A stretch of DNA of 64,000 nt, taken from Daldinia sp. FL1419 (lineage: Eukaryota; Ascomycota; Sordariomycetes; Xylariales; Hypoxylaceae). This document shows positions 38,325 to 50,947 of the stretch, piece by piece (the first letter of the stretch is position 1; each line of letters opens with the position of its first letter). The translations under genes and the position numbers were made by a program. Under the pieces are notes generated by a model. The model saw only the letters and a program-made list of their open reading frames with translations, was not told the origin of the DNA and ran no database searches. The stretch lies in contig MU623501.1 of NCBI GenBank assembly GCA_025201765.1, positions 1-64,000 of the forward strand, given 5' to 3'.

Positions 38325-38924
38325 TTAAACATTGCTCCGTTTCCGTTTCTTCCTCTTTTCCCTCTCTTCCCCCCCCTGGCGTTGCTTCGAAGGCGCGACC
38401 CTCGGATCGAACCCGCTCCTCCGTAGATATTCCTCGCACTCGTACCCGTACTGCTGGTTGCCTCCGTGCGCATGGGTGTACGCCTCCACCCAGCACAAGG
38501 GACATACCACGTACGCCGCATTGCTGAAGCCGACCCAGGGGCGGCCCTCCCGCAAGCACGTGTTGTCGTGGCACGTGCAGGGACAGCTTAGCAGGCCAGG
38601 TAAAGCCGGGGCTTCGCCTTCTTTTGGGTGTTCTTGGATGCGGACTACGTTCTTGCCTTTGTCCTTGGGCTGGGGCTGGGATTGGGGGTTGTTGTCGGGT
38701 ACTGGTGCTGTTGGAGCGGGAATTGTGGTAGAGGATTGGTCTTGCGTTGTGTCGTTGTGTAATCGAGAAAGAGATGGAAGTGATAGCATCGCCCCGCGCC
38801 TATGAAATTTCGGACGAGGAGGTACTGGTGGCAGTGGTGGTGGCATCGGTCTGACAGATAGGTTTTGAGTTGATATCAGTGTCGGTGTCAATGTAGAAGC
38901 TGATGTTTGCGCTTCGTCTGACAT
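38325..38924 (-). CDS. Hypothetical protein with Pro-rich N terminus and Cys cluster
   Basis: This is a single exon of 199 residues starting with a true ATG at 38924. The N-terminal half is Pro/Ser/Thr-rich (PMPPPLPPVPPRP). The second half holds a compact Cys/His group: CPCTCHDNTCL, then VVCPLCWVEAYTHAHG, then YECEEYL. It ends in a strongly basic tail (EKRKKRKRS). The spacing C-x-C-x-C-H...C...C-x2-C resembles a small metal-binding module, but I cannot name a family. Biased composition of its antisense frames explains the competing ORFs on both strands. I regard it as a real gene mainly for its length, start and coherent Cys pattern. Confidence 0.6.
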   Translation of the reverse strand: MSDEAQTSASTLTPTLISTQNLSVRPMPPPLPPVPPRPKFHRRGAMLSLPSLSRLHNDTTQDQSSTTIPAPTAPVPDNNPQSQPQPKDKGKNVVRIQEHPKEGEAPALPGLLSCPCTCHDNTCLREGRPWVGFSNAAYVVCPLCWVEAYTHAHGGNQQYGYECEEYLRRSGFDPRVAPSKQRQGGEEREKRKKRKRSNV

Positions 38925-40198
38925 TTTTGCGTGTTTTCCTCGTCTTGGCCGCAGACCTCGAAGTAGGACGGCAAGTATAGGAAGTATGTTGATCGGTTAG
39001 GCTTGCGTAGGCTGGGTAAGCTCGAGTGTATAGAATTTATATTATATATAGAAGAAACAAGGAGTCCTCGCTGGCTAGTCGTTGTTGCTGCTACCCAGAT
39101 AGGTATATACACTGGAGAGATAGAGTTTAGCGTACGTCCGTGAGGTTCGACGAGTGATATAAAGATAAAAGAAGGAAGGGACTAACGAAGGTAATGCTTT
39201 GCGTAGCCCCTGAGTATGTAAGAGACTAATGGAGTAGTTCGAGCGTTGGTGCGGCATTGTAGCATATCCGAGCCCTTCCGCGAATAGACGTAACGTATAA
39301 AGCACGACTATATTCGATGGGCAGACGAGGCGCTGTGAAACATGTTGTCACTATGGTTCTTAACACGAGGCTAGTCACGAGAGTCACGGGTATGTGTCAC
39401 TGCAGAATAAGTAAATGACGTGGAAAGTATGTCCTGAAGAGGGATCTGTACCATCGTGAGGCAATAGGGCTCTGGGCTACACCTGTGGTCGGAGGGGAAA
39501 AACCAGATGGTTGAATCATGTACTAGTTCCCAGCGACGGGATGGTGTACAAGTGTACATGTAATAAATATGGCCATACGTATCGTAGGTACGAATAGCTT
39601 GTAGGTAGGAAGCTAATAATTAGATCTTGGATAGATTTGACGGAAGTTGGGTAGATAGAATTGTGATAGGGAGGTATTTTTGTGGCCTTTCCACCATCCG
39701 AAACTCGCGTTGTCTAATATAGTTAACTTCGTGATTCTCTAGCCTCGCCGGTTTTAATACTCTCCTCGTACTAGAGTTCATTTAGCTACCAGATATATAA
39801 TTGATGATAATACCTCCCAACCTTGAAGATGCAGCCAGCCCCTGAATATAGGGGGGGATGGAATATAGGTATGTACCTAACCTAGGGCGGATGATGCAAC
39901 AATCGGAAAACATAGCGGCAAGACACATCCGAATCGTATGGCTGCAGGTCTTGGTATGCGGTTTATAAATAAACCCTGTAGCAAAGCTATCCAAAGAATT
40001 TCCATCTCTGCCCAATGATGCCGATAGGTATTTGACTTACCGTGTCTTGTATAACATCTTTGTCACATAAACCGGATGGGAATGTTCTAAAATCGGACGG
40101 ATGGCTGTTGAAATGGCAGACCATGCCGTAGTCTTCATAACTTATTCGATGGTAATAATACATAGCCAAGTTATGAGCCATATCGTAAATAGTACTTT
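38925..40198. other. Intergenic upstream of small Cys protein
   Basis: I see nothing convincing. Small minus-strand frames at 38888-40181 lack coding features. Confidence 0.45.
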
Positions 40199-43107
40199 TT
40201 AATATTCGAAGTCATCATCCACCGACGGGCCCTTGCTCTTCGTCACGCTCTCCTGTTTTCTATATAGCTCTGCCACTTGACGACTGCTTGTCGCCTCATC
40301 TGGCTTCTTATCGTCCCTCACTTTGATAAATCTAGGGAATCGCAGACTAATCCCCTTCTCGCCGGATGGGTCGACGTTCTCCTTGAGCCCCGCCTTATAT
40401 CTCGGACTCAACGTCAAGTCTGCTGTTTTTACTTCCCAGACATAGCGTGGTTCGAACCAAACGTCTGGTTGATGCTGCCCGCCTGATGAATGAGAATAGA
40501 ATGGTTTGGGACGGTCGATAACAATCTCGGAAAGTTGTTTGTGGAGATCCTCGAGAACTTGCTCGGAAAATCCAGTACCGATGTTGCAGATTGTTTCGTA
40601 AGTATCGCTGGCTGCGTTATAGCAAGCCAGAAGGAATGCCCCGTAAACGGATGTACGCTTGCCTCTACCATGGTAGGCACCCAGGACGACGAGATCAAGC
40701 GAGTCACCTACTCCTGAAAGGTAATCTTTCTTGATCTACTTCTGATATTAGCAATAGTCGAAAAACGGATAGGTTGTGGTAAGTTCTCACCTTGAGCCAA
40801 TTTCGACTTCGTTTACTGGGCTCATATCCACTCTCCGAACCATCAAGCATCTTGACCATCAAGCCCTCGCACGAGGCCTTGACACTCTCGTCCAAAAATG
40901 CCTGGATTTCATCAAGCTCCCTACCATTCATGTGCGTTGCAAAAGCAAATTCGCCTTCTACCGGCTGGAAGGCGCCGTGAAGTAACTCACGGCGTTCCCG
41001 AAGAGACTTTTCCACTACTGCTTCTCCGTTTAGGAATAACAAGTCGAAAGCAAATACACAGACCTTTACTTTCACGTCCTCCAGCTTGACATCCTTCTTC
41101 TTCCTAGTCATCAATTGCTGGAAAGGAAGCACCTTCTTCTCAGTTACATCCCAGGCTACAGTTTCGCAATCTAATACGAAGCTCTTGGTACCATCCTTCA
41201 CCCAAGTGTGAAGCTTCGCAAGGATATCGGGGTATTTCTTGGACAAATCCTCTGAATTCCGCGAGAAGATAGACGCAACACCCTTGGCAGCTTCCTTTGT
41301 AGCGCCAGGGAGAGCATCGATATACTCATCCGAATGATCCTTGGCAACATAATGAATTTGTGCTCTCTCACCGTCGTACTTATACTCGCAGGTAAAAGTC
41401 TGGTTTTCGAAACGATCCAAAACCTCTGTAATTGCCTTCGTAGGCTTCGCAAGCATAGGCTTTAGAGGAACCCCTGGGCGAAGTTTGCAGGTCTCCTTTA
41501 GTCTCATGATACCATTCTTGACCATGGCTGGGATGATTACATCCCAACTAGGAAGCTCACTACTTTTATGTTAGAGCAGCCACTTATAATATTTAGGAAT
41601 ACTACTAACCTATACACCGTCTTCAACATAGCTTCCGCCTCTTCTATCTCCTTGGTACTGGGTACTTGACCTTTTTGGGCTGCTTCGTGGCAAATCATAG
41701 CTTGTGCTATAGCCACGAGAACTGTCCTCTCCGCCAAGCCCAGTCTGAGCTTTCCCTCGAGAAATCGGATCAGATATTTGGCCTCGCTAGGCCCGCCTTT
41801 GTCTTTGTGAATATCGACCTTGCCAGCCGAGTGAGCATCGGCGGACGATAGCAGCTTTTTGATTCCGTCGACCTTCCTACCTTGGGCACCATTACCAGTC
41901 ACAGTTGCAATGTCCATTAAACCTTTGTGTACACCTCTAACAGTCAATGGCTTAGGTTTAAACATGGTTGGCTGAGTTGATCTACTCTTGACTGCAACGA
42001 GGCCCAAATCACCAATCTCTTTCTGATCGGCTTTAATGACTTGTAAGCTGCGCCCCGTCGTTTCACCTATGGCTTTCATGATCAATGATTCGCCAATGCC
42101 GAGCTCGATGCCTGCATAATCTGGGGCAAGTTTGTTAATCATCAATAATACCGTCGGAAGGAAATCATCCGGAGTCAAGCGGAGGACTTGTTGGAGAAAT
42201 AACGAGCAGTATTCGGTGATCTGAAGTCGCTTTGACGTAAGCTCGATGAGTGAGAAAGTCGTGCACAGCGCTGCGTAAGGAACTGGCGCTCCAGGCTTCC
42301 AATCAGGGTAAGGGTCCTTCGGTTTACTTTGGAGCTTGGCCTGGAGTTTTTCACGGGCCTTGGCTGCAGCATCTGGCTTCTCATCTTCTTCATCTTCCTC
42401 CTTTTCTATCTCAGACGCAGACTCGGAAGCTTCTTTGGCATCGTCATCCTCTTGCTTGGGTGCGGGCGACTCTTCCTTAACCGCGGCAGACCTGGCAGGG
42501 GACTTCTTTGGAGATCCTTTCCTACTTCTAGTTTTTGGGGGGGGCTTAGGTGGTTCTGCATCGGCCATAGTCTCGTCATCGTCATCGTCTTCAACCCGGG
42601 GACGACCCTTTCGCTGTTTTTTTAGCACAGGCACCTCTTGCTCAAGCTCTTCCTCCGGCTCTTCAGTTTCGACTTTAACCTTTGTAGATGATCGTTTTGC
42701 CTTTGCTTTTGGGGAAGAAGGAGATCGGGATCGTTTCCGAGTGTCTAGTTGGGCCAAAATTAGCTACGGGTTGAAGCAATAGGTATAGCGGAGCGTAATT
42801 CTTGCCTTTGGGAGGATCTGCATTTTCTGTCGCATCGGCACTGGATTTCCTTTTAGGTAAAGCTGCCTCTCCGTCGTTAGGTGAGGATTCTGGTTCCTCC
42901 TTTGCTTTCCTAGTCGACTTTGTACTGAAAGAAAGCTTCGACTGCTGCGGCGCAGGTTTAGGACCGTTGGGCTGGCCAAAAAACTTCCTGGTATGGGATA
43001 TTAGCAAGTGATCATCTTTTGCACGACACATGATAGACAAGGAAGACCCACCCTAAGGTGGTCTGCGAGGACTTCACGTACCCTAAAGTAACTTGCTTGG
43101 GCGGCAT
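40199..43107 (-). CDS. cdc9: ATP-dependent DNA ligase I (Cdc9)
   Basis: Five exons, 43082-43107, 42806-42987, 41610-42744, 40791-41559 and 40199-40729, encode 880 residues. DNA ligase I seals Okazaki fragments and repair nicks. The first residues contain a perfect PCNA-binding PIP box, Q5-x-x-L8-x-x-F11-F12, which intron 1 cuts at Gly9. A long acidic/basic disordered region with a Lys-rich stretch (likely nuclear localisation) follows. Then come the DNA-binding domain, and the nucleotidyltransferase domain with the adenylation motif KYDGER (Lys about 508), FVLDCETVAWD and EGLMVKML. The last exon holds the OB-fold with DLVVLGAYHGRGKR. Intron 2 (42745-42805) appears to use a GC donor (AAAG|GCAAGA); no GT donor would keep the frame. 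The family length is normal and the gene looks intact. Confidence 0.93.
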
Positions 43108-43612
43108 TTTGAGTAGTCTGGTAGCAGACGTACTCGCTGCTACTTTAAGGAGGGATCTCAAAGCCAGATTGGAGAAAATTGTGTTTGGGGAAGGAATTAA
43201 AAAAGGTTGGTAGGTAATATGCGGCTTCCAAGGGTTTTATCGTCGTACTGCAGATTTGGAGTGCTGATAGGCAGAGAAGGCAGCAACCAACAATTTTCTC
43301 TACTTAGGTACTATGTGCATTGAACTTGACGCGACTTCTCGTAACTTTTAACCGCGTTAAATGGAATTGTAATGCGAGATTGCAGGCATCATACAGTGCT
43401 ATCCTGCGTGTTTTGGCATATATGCACTGTATGATGCTCTATCAATAATATCGATAATATCGATAAGTAGGTACCTAGGTACCTAGGTACCCATGTAGGT
43501 GGGTATACGGTATACCTCGGCTCATACCTATCCGTCTTGTATCTGCATTAAATAACTTTGAAGCCTTAACTCGCAGCTTCAACTTAACAACTAACTTAGC
43601 AACTATGAAATT
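43108..43612. promoter_or_regulatory. Divergent promoter region of ligase and HTD2
   Basis: These 505 bp must hold the promoters of both genes. The region contains ATCGATAATATCGATAA-type repeats at 43448-43466 and a run of TAGGTACC units at 43468-43491. No gene is present in it. Confidence 0.5.
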
Positions 43613-43616
43613 ATGA
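43605..43616 (+). promoter_or_regulatory. Three-codon uORF overlapping the HTD2 start
   Basis: ATG-AAA-TTA-TGA lies just upstream; its stop overlaps the main start as ATGA (main ATG 43613-43615). If present in the transcript it could tune initiation by termination and reinitiation. Its use is unproven. Confidence 0.35.
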
Positions 43617-44817
43617 AGGTTCTTTATCATATACCGCTGCGCCAACTTCAAAAGTCTCAATGTACAGGTTACACGGCCTCTAAGATTCACTTCCGTACTT
43701 GGCGCCGTGGATATAGCAGCGCCAATGGCTCTTTTCAGACTAACTTCGAGGCTATCAAAGCCGAGATGCTTGCTCGCCCAGCTCAGTTAAGCTGGGATGT
43801 CATGTCACCAACGAATTCATCCCTTCTCAACATAGCTCTAGCTGACTTCGTACCTGAGAGTTGTCAGGCCCCGGCATACCAAGCGGGGACTAAATCCATC
43901 CAAAAAGTTGATGCTAAACATAAGCTTCCGCAAGGCCATCATCTCGTTTATTTCCCGCTGCAGAAGACGGCCTCTGAGTTATGTCCTGATGGTACAGACC
44001 CAATGCACAGCCCAGGTGGCCCATTCGAGAGGCGCATGTGGGCTGGCGGCTCTATCGAATTCAACGATGACTTCCGGTTAGATTCTTCCAAAGTTGTGTG
44101 CAAGGAGACTGTAGACCAGGTTACAGTGAAAGGATCTGAGGGACAGGAGAAGATTTTTGTTGACGTACTACGGGAGTACATGAAAGAACAAGATTTTACT
44201 GGCTCATCTATGATTCGGGGAATAAAAGAGAAGAGAGGCCTTGTCTTCATGCGTGGTGTGAACAAAGAGCAAGCGCGTGAGAATCTTGCAAAGGCATCCT
44301 TAGGAAGAGATAGGATTGTAAAGGGTATGTCAAATTCATGCATGTGCCCCTTTTCATCACCTTTGGATATTCTACTCATCTGTGAACCGAGCGATTATGG
44401 CTGAATTTCCGTGAAGCTCCTAATACCCCCGATTTCTCAATCGTGCTTACACCAACACCAACACTCCTCTTTCACTACAGCGCATTGACGTTCAACGCAC
44501 ACTCAATTCACCTGGACCCTGAGTTCTGCCGTGAGATTGAAGGTCATCGTAATCTATTAGTCCATGGTCCTCTCTCCCTTACCCTAATGCTGTCCGTGCT
44601 AAGGTCTCAACTTGAGCCGAATGAGAAGATCCAGAGGATCGACTATCGAAACTTAGCTCCTCTCTATGTCAATGAACCTATGCGTGTGTGTGTAAGGTAT
44701 AGTGGGAATGAAGAGTCGGCCCAAGGGGAGTCCCGAAAATGGGAAGTTTGGGTAGAAGACCGGGATGGTGGTCTCAGTGTACGAGGCACTGCCGTGAGTG
44801 GAAAAACTACTAAATAG
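43613..44817 (+). CDS. HTD2: Mitochondrial 3-hydroxyacyl-thioester dehydratase (Htd2-like)
   Basis: Two exons, 43613-44324 and 44417-44817, encode 370 residues. The protein belongs to the MaoC/hot-dog dehydratases. In mitochondrial type II fatty-acid synthesis Htd2 dehydrates 3-hydroxyacyl-ACP, which supports lipoic acid synthesis. The N terminus is basic and lacks acidic residues (LRQLQKSQ...RTWRRGYSS), fitting a mitochondrial presequence. Family features include LSWDVMSPTNSSLLNIALADFVP, cited here as LSWDVMSPTNSSLL, then PFERRMWAGGS and the C-terminal hot-dog motif TLLFHYSALTFNAHSIHLDP with Asn and His typical of hydratase 2. Length exceeds the yeast protein (about 280 residues), but fits filamentous-fungal members. 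Confidence 0.85.
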
Positions 44818-45762
44818 GAATATATGGAGGGAGCTATACCTATTGCTTGTATAACGGGAGCCAAAGATATCTACCTAGCCCAAGGGTTAGTGCAATATGT
44901 GCTATATGTGCTATATGAGAGTCGTTTAAAACCCTCGACAACGTGGTGATAGCACAAAGGCGCATCTAAGGTATGTGAATTGTCATGTTCCAGCGACCGT
45001 GGCGCCTTAACTGCGAAGGGCGTGCGCGCTTTGAAAATATTATTGCTATGCTTCGAATTTATTGCTACGTTCTATAACCTCGTGGAGTTATTGGATGCCT
45101 ATCAATACATGTGCTAGCATTTGCAAGATGAAGAAGTCGTGAGTAATATCGTTCCAATTCATTCGCTCTCATGCATTAATTAAACCGCCTAAAGCTCAGC
45201 GCAGCTGCGCAAATGCCACTCGTGAAACCGCCTCGAACATATTATCCCCCCCGGAAAGCAAAAATGAATGAGAGATTGGCAAAGAACCTCAATACCGATT
45301 CTCCGTTTCGCCGCGTTAATGCATCGTCTGATCTCCTTGTCCATCTGCGGGACGAAAACGCCTCCATAATCGTCCATCTCATGGATATTTCCACCAACTA
45401 CCTAGGTTAGGTAGTTCCTAAAACCAGTCTAAAATTTTGGATCACGACTTCAACGTGCCATCCCTAAAACTAAAACTTGAACGATGTCCATACTAGTGAA
45501 CATCGCTTGTAATGAAGAAGATAAATAAAATACGACGTCAAAGTATGTTAGTAAAACATATCCATTCAGTGACCGAGGTTCCCAATTTGGTTACTGAATA
45601 GATGTGCGTCTGGCCAAAAACCATCCAGGGAGTCTTTGAATCTGGACAGTAGTAAATCCGGCCACATGATGCTAAGAATTGAATAATTGGTCTGGTCGTT
45701 GGTCGCTGAAAGGCACCGAGGAAAGACTGGCTAGAAAAGATCGTGTCGTATCTCTATGCTCC
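44818..45762. other. Convergent intergenic region
   Basis: It lies between the 3' ends of HTD2 and STE11. A 65-codon + frame at 45213-45410 starts with ATG and ends in a TACCTAGGTTAG word; I do not recognise it and give it little weight. Confidence 0.4.
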
Positions 45763-48590
45763 TCAAGTGATTGGAGCCAGGAACGGACTAAGCATGAGAT
45801 CATCTGCGCTCGGTCGCAAGTTGTGGTCTATCTCGAAAGTCTGGCTCAGGAACTTGACCGCCTCCGGACTAGCATTATCCGGAATAGTAGGAGCGGCCTT
45901 ACCGCCCCCAATCTTGAAAATGGCTTGCAACTGGCTGCAGTCAGGAAAAGGATGCGCACCCGTCATCATTTCAACGACTAGGCAGCCAAGAGACCAGATA
46001 TCAGCCTTGCGTGTGTACGATGTTTGCTTAACGACTTCAGGGGCCATCCAGAATACCGAGCCTTGCAACGAGGGTCTATGCTTGTTGTTATTAGCCCCAC
46101 TAAGGATGTTAGACGCCTCGAGCTTCTTGCTAATTCCGAAATCTGAAATCTTGATTGTGCCCTTGTTATCGACGAGGATATTGGCACCTTTGATATCACG
46201 ATGAATGATATCTCTGTTGTGCAGGTAAGAGAGACCATTCAAGATCTGTCTCACAAAACTGCGGACAAGGGGTTCGGGGAGTGCACCGTAGGAGTTGAGC
46301 ATCGTCTGAACGGAGCCACCGGGAACGTACTCCAGGAAAATGTTGAGGTGCTCAGCCGAGGAACTGCAGCCCAAGTATTGCACAATGTTTGCATGTCGAA
46401 GATCCCGAAGCAGACTGATCTCCCGCTTAAGAGCCTCAATCATGCTCTTCTTTCGAGAATCAGTCTGGCTGTTAGCGCCGGGTGAAGGTGCCTCAACTTG
46501 CTTCACAGCAAGGAGTTCTCCAGTCACGGCATGCAAAGCCAGGTAAACACTGCCAAACGAACCTTGACCAATCAAGGCGCCCTTCATCCACTTGTTATCA
46601 TCCCATGATTCACCAGCTAGGAAACTCTGGAGTTCCTCATCAGCGTCTTCACCATCCTCATTAAGGGCTTGAGTGATTTCCTTCAAGGATCCAGATCCCT
46701 GGGTGCTGGATTCGTCAAAGTAGCTATGGCGGACGTGTCCGTCTGGATCCGTAATGCTTATCGGGTTGGTATCTGAGCCGCTGTCGGCAAAGGAGACGTA
46801 AGACTTGCGGTTAGGCTCCATTGGGGATTCTTCTTGAAGCGTGTCCAGTACCGATGAAGCTACTGAATCTCGGAATGAATGTGGCATTCGACCTTGGTTC
46901 TCGCGGGCCCTAACTTTAGCAAGTTGACCGCTGTTCAACCACGAGTCGGCAATGGTCGGAATAGGTGGTGCGTCCTGAATGCTTGATGCAAAACTAAGAT
47001 TGCTGGCAACACTGAGTCGACTGTTTACCTTACTCAGGCGCGTGGACCGGCGCATGGATAGTCGGGCGGTGCGGTCAATGTCTTCTCTGGGGTGGTCAGG
47101 GAAGTAAGAAGTAAGGTCGGAAGTAATTAGTTCGCTAGGAGGCCGAAGACCCCCGAAAGGTCTCATGACCTTGCGTCTCGGGACGGCTCTAGTGTCGCTG
47201 GGCGGTCGTTCCAAATCCCTGGCGGTATTGTTAAGATTTCTTTCGCGATCTTGGAAGGAAATCGGTGATAGGGGCTGTTGGAGTCCTTCGTTCCAGCTCT
47301 CGCCCAGTATTCGCTGAACCTTTTCTTGGCTGCGCTTATCCTGTACATTCTCGAGGCCGCGGACGTGGGCTTGTTGGGCTTCTTCCATGGCGATAGAAGC
47401 GGCTCGCTGCAATTCCTTCTCTCCCGGCTCTCCGGACGGAACTCTTCGAAGAATGAGGCGGTTTCTCTCGGGTCGCTTCTGATCCTTAATGATGCGCCAC
47501 AATTCGGTATCGCCGAGACGACGACATTGCTTAGGGTCGGGGTCAACACCGGCTAATATCCAGAAACAGTAGTTGCGGTCGTGGTCCTCTCGCAAAGCGA
47601 ACTTTCGTAGGGTTACTCGCATAACTTCTTCGCAAGTGTTGCAATCGGCTATCTTGACAACTTTCGTAACGCCGCCGTTCCAGATGACGCGGATGACATC
47701 TTGACCCTGTGGTAAAGCAGCCATCAGCGAACCATCCTGACTTGAGGCATTCCGCGTGTGTGTAATTACCAGACGGTTCGGCATGGTCGGCGAACCAGGC
47801 CCTCGAGCGGTCGGTGTCGTATTGCTCATATACTGCTGATTCTGATATCTCGGCTGCCTAGCACCCCGAGAATCAGTGTTAGGTAGAGGCGAGTTGGGTC
47901 GTGACGAAGATTTTGCGACGTCCGCCATCGAGGTCATAGGCAAGGTTTGCATATCAAGCCGCGAGTACCTCTTAGCAGACGCTACGGCTATACCACGACC
48001 GCTAGAGCCGGGATGTCGTGGCGAGCCCATTGAAGATGGGGCATATTGGGAATCCAGTCCCCCGAAAGAATCCTGAAGACAAAAGTTAGACGGTGGCTCG
48101 GGCAATTTCTAAAGCCAATTCAAATGGGCTCTTCATAAACATCACACACACACGGGTTTGGGCGTTTACTTACTCGGTTACGCCTCTTCTGGTTTGCATA
48201 GGCTTTAGTCCTAAGCTTCTTAATGCCCAAAAATAATCGAACTCGGTCTCCGACTTTGTCGATGCCCATCTCCTTGAGAACCTCCTTATCCATCTCCAAC
48301 AAGTTCTCGCCGTTGATATTATTCTTTCGAAACAACTTCTCGTACTCGCCACAGTTGACACTTCTCAGATAGTCGCAGACTTGATCCTCGGTCCAGTTCT
48401 TAACCGCATCAGGGCCGTCGAGATCGGAAAACTCGGATTCGGTCGGACTGGCGAAGACTTGGCCCGTGGCATGAACGGCAGGTGGCCTTCTCGTGGGCGC
48501 CATACCGGATGACTGCGCGCTCGAAACCAGAGTAGAATTTGAGGAGGCCAGGGAAGCCGGGAAAGACGACTTCGAAGCTAGCATTGCCAT
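45763..48590 (-). CDS. ste11: MAP kinase kinase kinase Ste11
   Basis: Two exons, 48174-48590 and 45763-48072, give 908 residues; the 101-bp intron has a GTAAGT donor. Ste11-type kinases head the pheromone/filamentation MAPK cascade (Ste11-Ste7-Fus3/Kss1; Mst11 in rice blast, Nrc-1 in Neurospora). The SAM domain at about 63-128 (KNWTEDQVCDYLRSV...LLEMDKEVLKEMGI) binds the Ste50 adaptor in this family. A Ras-association domain follows at about 264-350 (RVIWNGGVTKVVKIADC...FWILAG). The kinase domain lies at about 634-905: GQGSFGSVYLA loop, catalytic Lys in LLAVK (about 663), HRDIKGAN, DFG and APEVV. The region between is Ser-rich, as expected for an autoinhibitory linker. Start ATG 48590 precedes a second in-frame ATG two codons later; no upstream in-frame ATG is seen. 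Confidence 0.95.
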
Positions 48591-50947
48591 TGTGAATGAT
48601 TTTCGATCAAGGCTGCCGAGTACACATGGGAGAAAAGGTCGAAAACCTGGGTAAAGAAGAAGACGAAAAAAAGACGACTGGAGTAATTCTTTGATACCAG
48701 CCCTGATTTTCCCTTTTTCTTTGTGGGGTGGCACAAAGAATCAACTTCGCACCGAGTACTGGCAAGACCCCGAATGAATCAAGGAAAATTCTCAAAGTCG
48801 AGAAATATCGAGAAATATGTCGACAGGTTGAGTGTGGAGCGTGGATTTTGAGAGGATTGGAAGTCGGGGGAATTAATTGCAGGAGTTGATTTACAGGTAC
48901 CTGAGTCGATGTACATCCAGTTAGCGGGCTAAAGTTCGTTGGCGTTGGTGTAACTGCCAAGGGTCTTTCTTAGATGCAGGCTGACTAGCCCCACCTCCTT
49001 AGAATAGCTAAATCGAGGCACAGGGGTGGATTCACGGCGTGGATTGCTGCTGCGTAGTACGCTGTCCTGGCTGTACAGTGTACAATTCTAGCAAGCACGC
49101 AGCTTAAGATACTTGGGATACTTGGGATACTTGAGATACCTGAGATACCTAAGGTAAGTCCCGCCATGCTTTAGCTTCCCGGCTCGCGGGGGTTTCACAT
49201 TGTATGCCGCTATATACATTAGGGCTAGGTACTTGATGCATTAGGGCAGAGAGCTTCCACGCCCGTTCGGTACACCTACCTAGGTACTTGGAGTATCTAC
49301 TACAGGTAGTTAACTACCTCAAAGATATAAGGTACTAACTAGTTAACTAAGGTAGATGTACAAACGTGCTTACGGTGCTTCGACTGTGTAGTACCAGATG
49401 CTTGGATGCGAATAAAGTAGATTGATTGGTTGGAATAGTTATAGGTACCCGGTACATACAGAAAGAGGGCGGTAGCTGACGGCGACAGTTGAAACTCGTC
49501 AAGAAGCGCACGGCCGTTGGATCATCAGAAAAAATCCCGTCATCGACTCACCAACTATCGGCAATCCATCGTCAGTCGGACGAGATGTGAAAAAAACCGA
49601 TTCGTTTCAATACGGTAACGTCCAAGTTTACTCAGCTGACAATCAGTCATTTTCGGTTACCGTTGCGCATCTTTCCTGCGAATGCATCCATCCTACGATT
49701 ATACCCTGCGATGCAAGATCAGAAGAAAGATGAACTCTCAACTCTTATCTTATGTTGTAATGCTACTTATAGGTAGGTATGTTTTATTGTATACATTAGG
49801 TGCCTACCTACATATATAAGTGTAGGTAAATTGTGTGCTCTATTTTTACATCCCTCCTCATAATAAACCCGGATATATACCTACATACATACATACATAC
49901 AAGAGGGAGAAAGAGGTATTATTCATATGGTAAGGTTGAGGTCGTTGGGTTCATGTATTATATTATTATTATGTAGGTGCTGTATGGGCGGCTACTCGTC
50001 AACAATCACATCCCGCCCCCATCGAGAAAGTCGGGGTGCGTACCCCTTTTGGGCACATCCGTATAGCTAATTTCGATAACCGTACACAAACCTCCGTGTC
50101 GGTGTCGCCATTATGCTCATTATGCTAACACAGAATGCTAACACAAGAAGACTAATACGGGACATCTCGAAGGAGATCTCGGGTACCTCACCGTTAGAAA
50201 AAGGCCTTATTGCCTCATTGTCCAAGATAGCATTTTGCATGGCTTGCATGGCAACACATTATTCTCCCTACTAATGTATGTATGTATGTACATATGTAGA
50301 GACCAACCAGTGTTACAAATGACTGGGTCTGTGACGTGAGAAGGTTGATAGCATGATAAGTTCAGCGCCAATCTCCATCACCAACACCGACAAGAGAGAA
50401 TCGCGAGTGGATTTTTTTTTTTTTTTTTGTGACAACATGATTTGCACAGGGTGTCAAAAACTAACAGCGGCGTAAAGGCGATTGGTCCAGTTGGACCTTT
50501 TCCACGCCACTCGCGCCCACTTCGAATGTCTCTCTACTCTCCTTCACCTTCGCCGCTTTCACCAAGAAGGCCAAGTCATGTTCCTTCTTAAAACGTGGCA
50601 GGGGGGAGGAGGAGGGGGAGGGCAAGGCAGAAGAGGGTATATTCTAAGTGTTCTCTGTATTCTACATTATGTATTCTATTGTCGGGGTTGATAGGTAGAG
50701 GTTTAGTAGGGGTTAATGGGGAATTAATGGGGAATTAATGGAGAATTGGTAGAGATTGGTAAGGTTCGATAGGGTTGATAGGGTTAAATGGGGTTAAATG
50801 GGGTTTGGTTTTTTTAGGTTTTTTTTTAGGACAGGGGCATAGGACATGATCTCCAAACCTGAAACTCACCAAGTTTCGACCAGACCGGATAAGATAATGT
50901 GTGCATCGGAGAAAGTAGAGAAAAGTCAAGCGGGCAAAAGGCGTCTG
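48591..50947. other. STE11 upstream region
   Basis: No gene is supported. The leader is A/G-rich. Degenerate GGGATACTT repeats lie near 49110-49155, with TACCT-type motifs at 49275-49330 and 49770-49830 and a CATA run at 49880-49900. A T tract is at 50410-50428 and GGGTTAAAT repeats at 50775-50805. Confidence 0.45.

Noticed and set aside
45213..45410. 65-codon + frame between HTD2 and STE11
   Set aside because: No known family, no clear promoter or intron, and it ends in a repetitive TACCTAGGT word; noted in the intergenic entry only.
50775..50810. GGGTTAAAT repeats as telomere-like sequence
   Set aside because: Only a few degenerate units, not the TTAGGG of filamentous fungi, and inside normal intergenic DNA.
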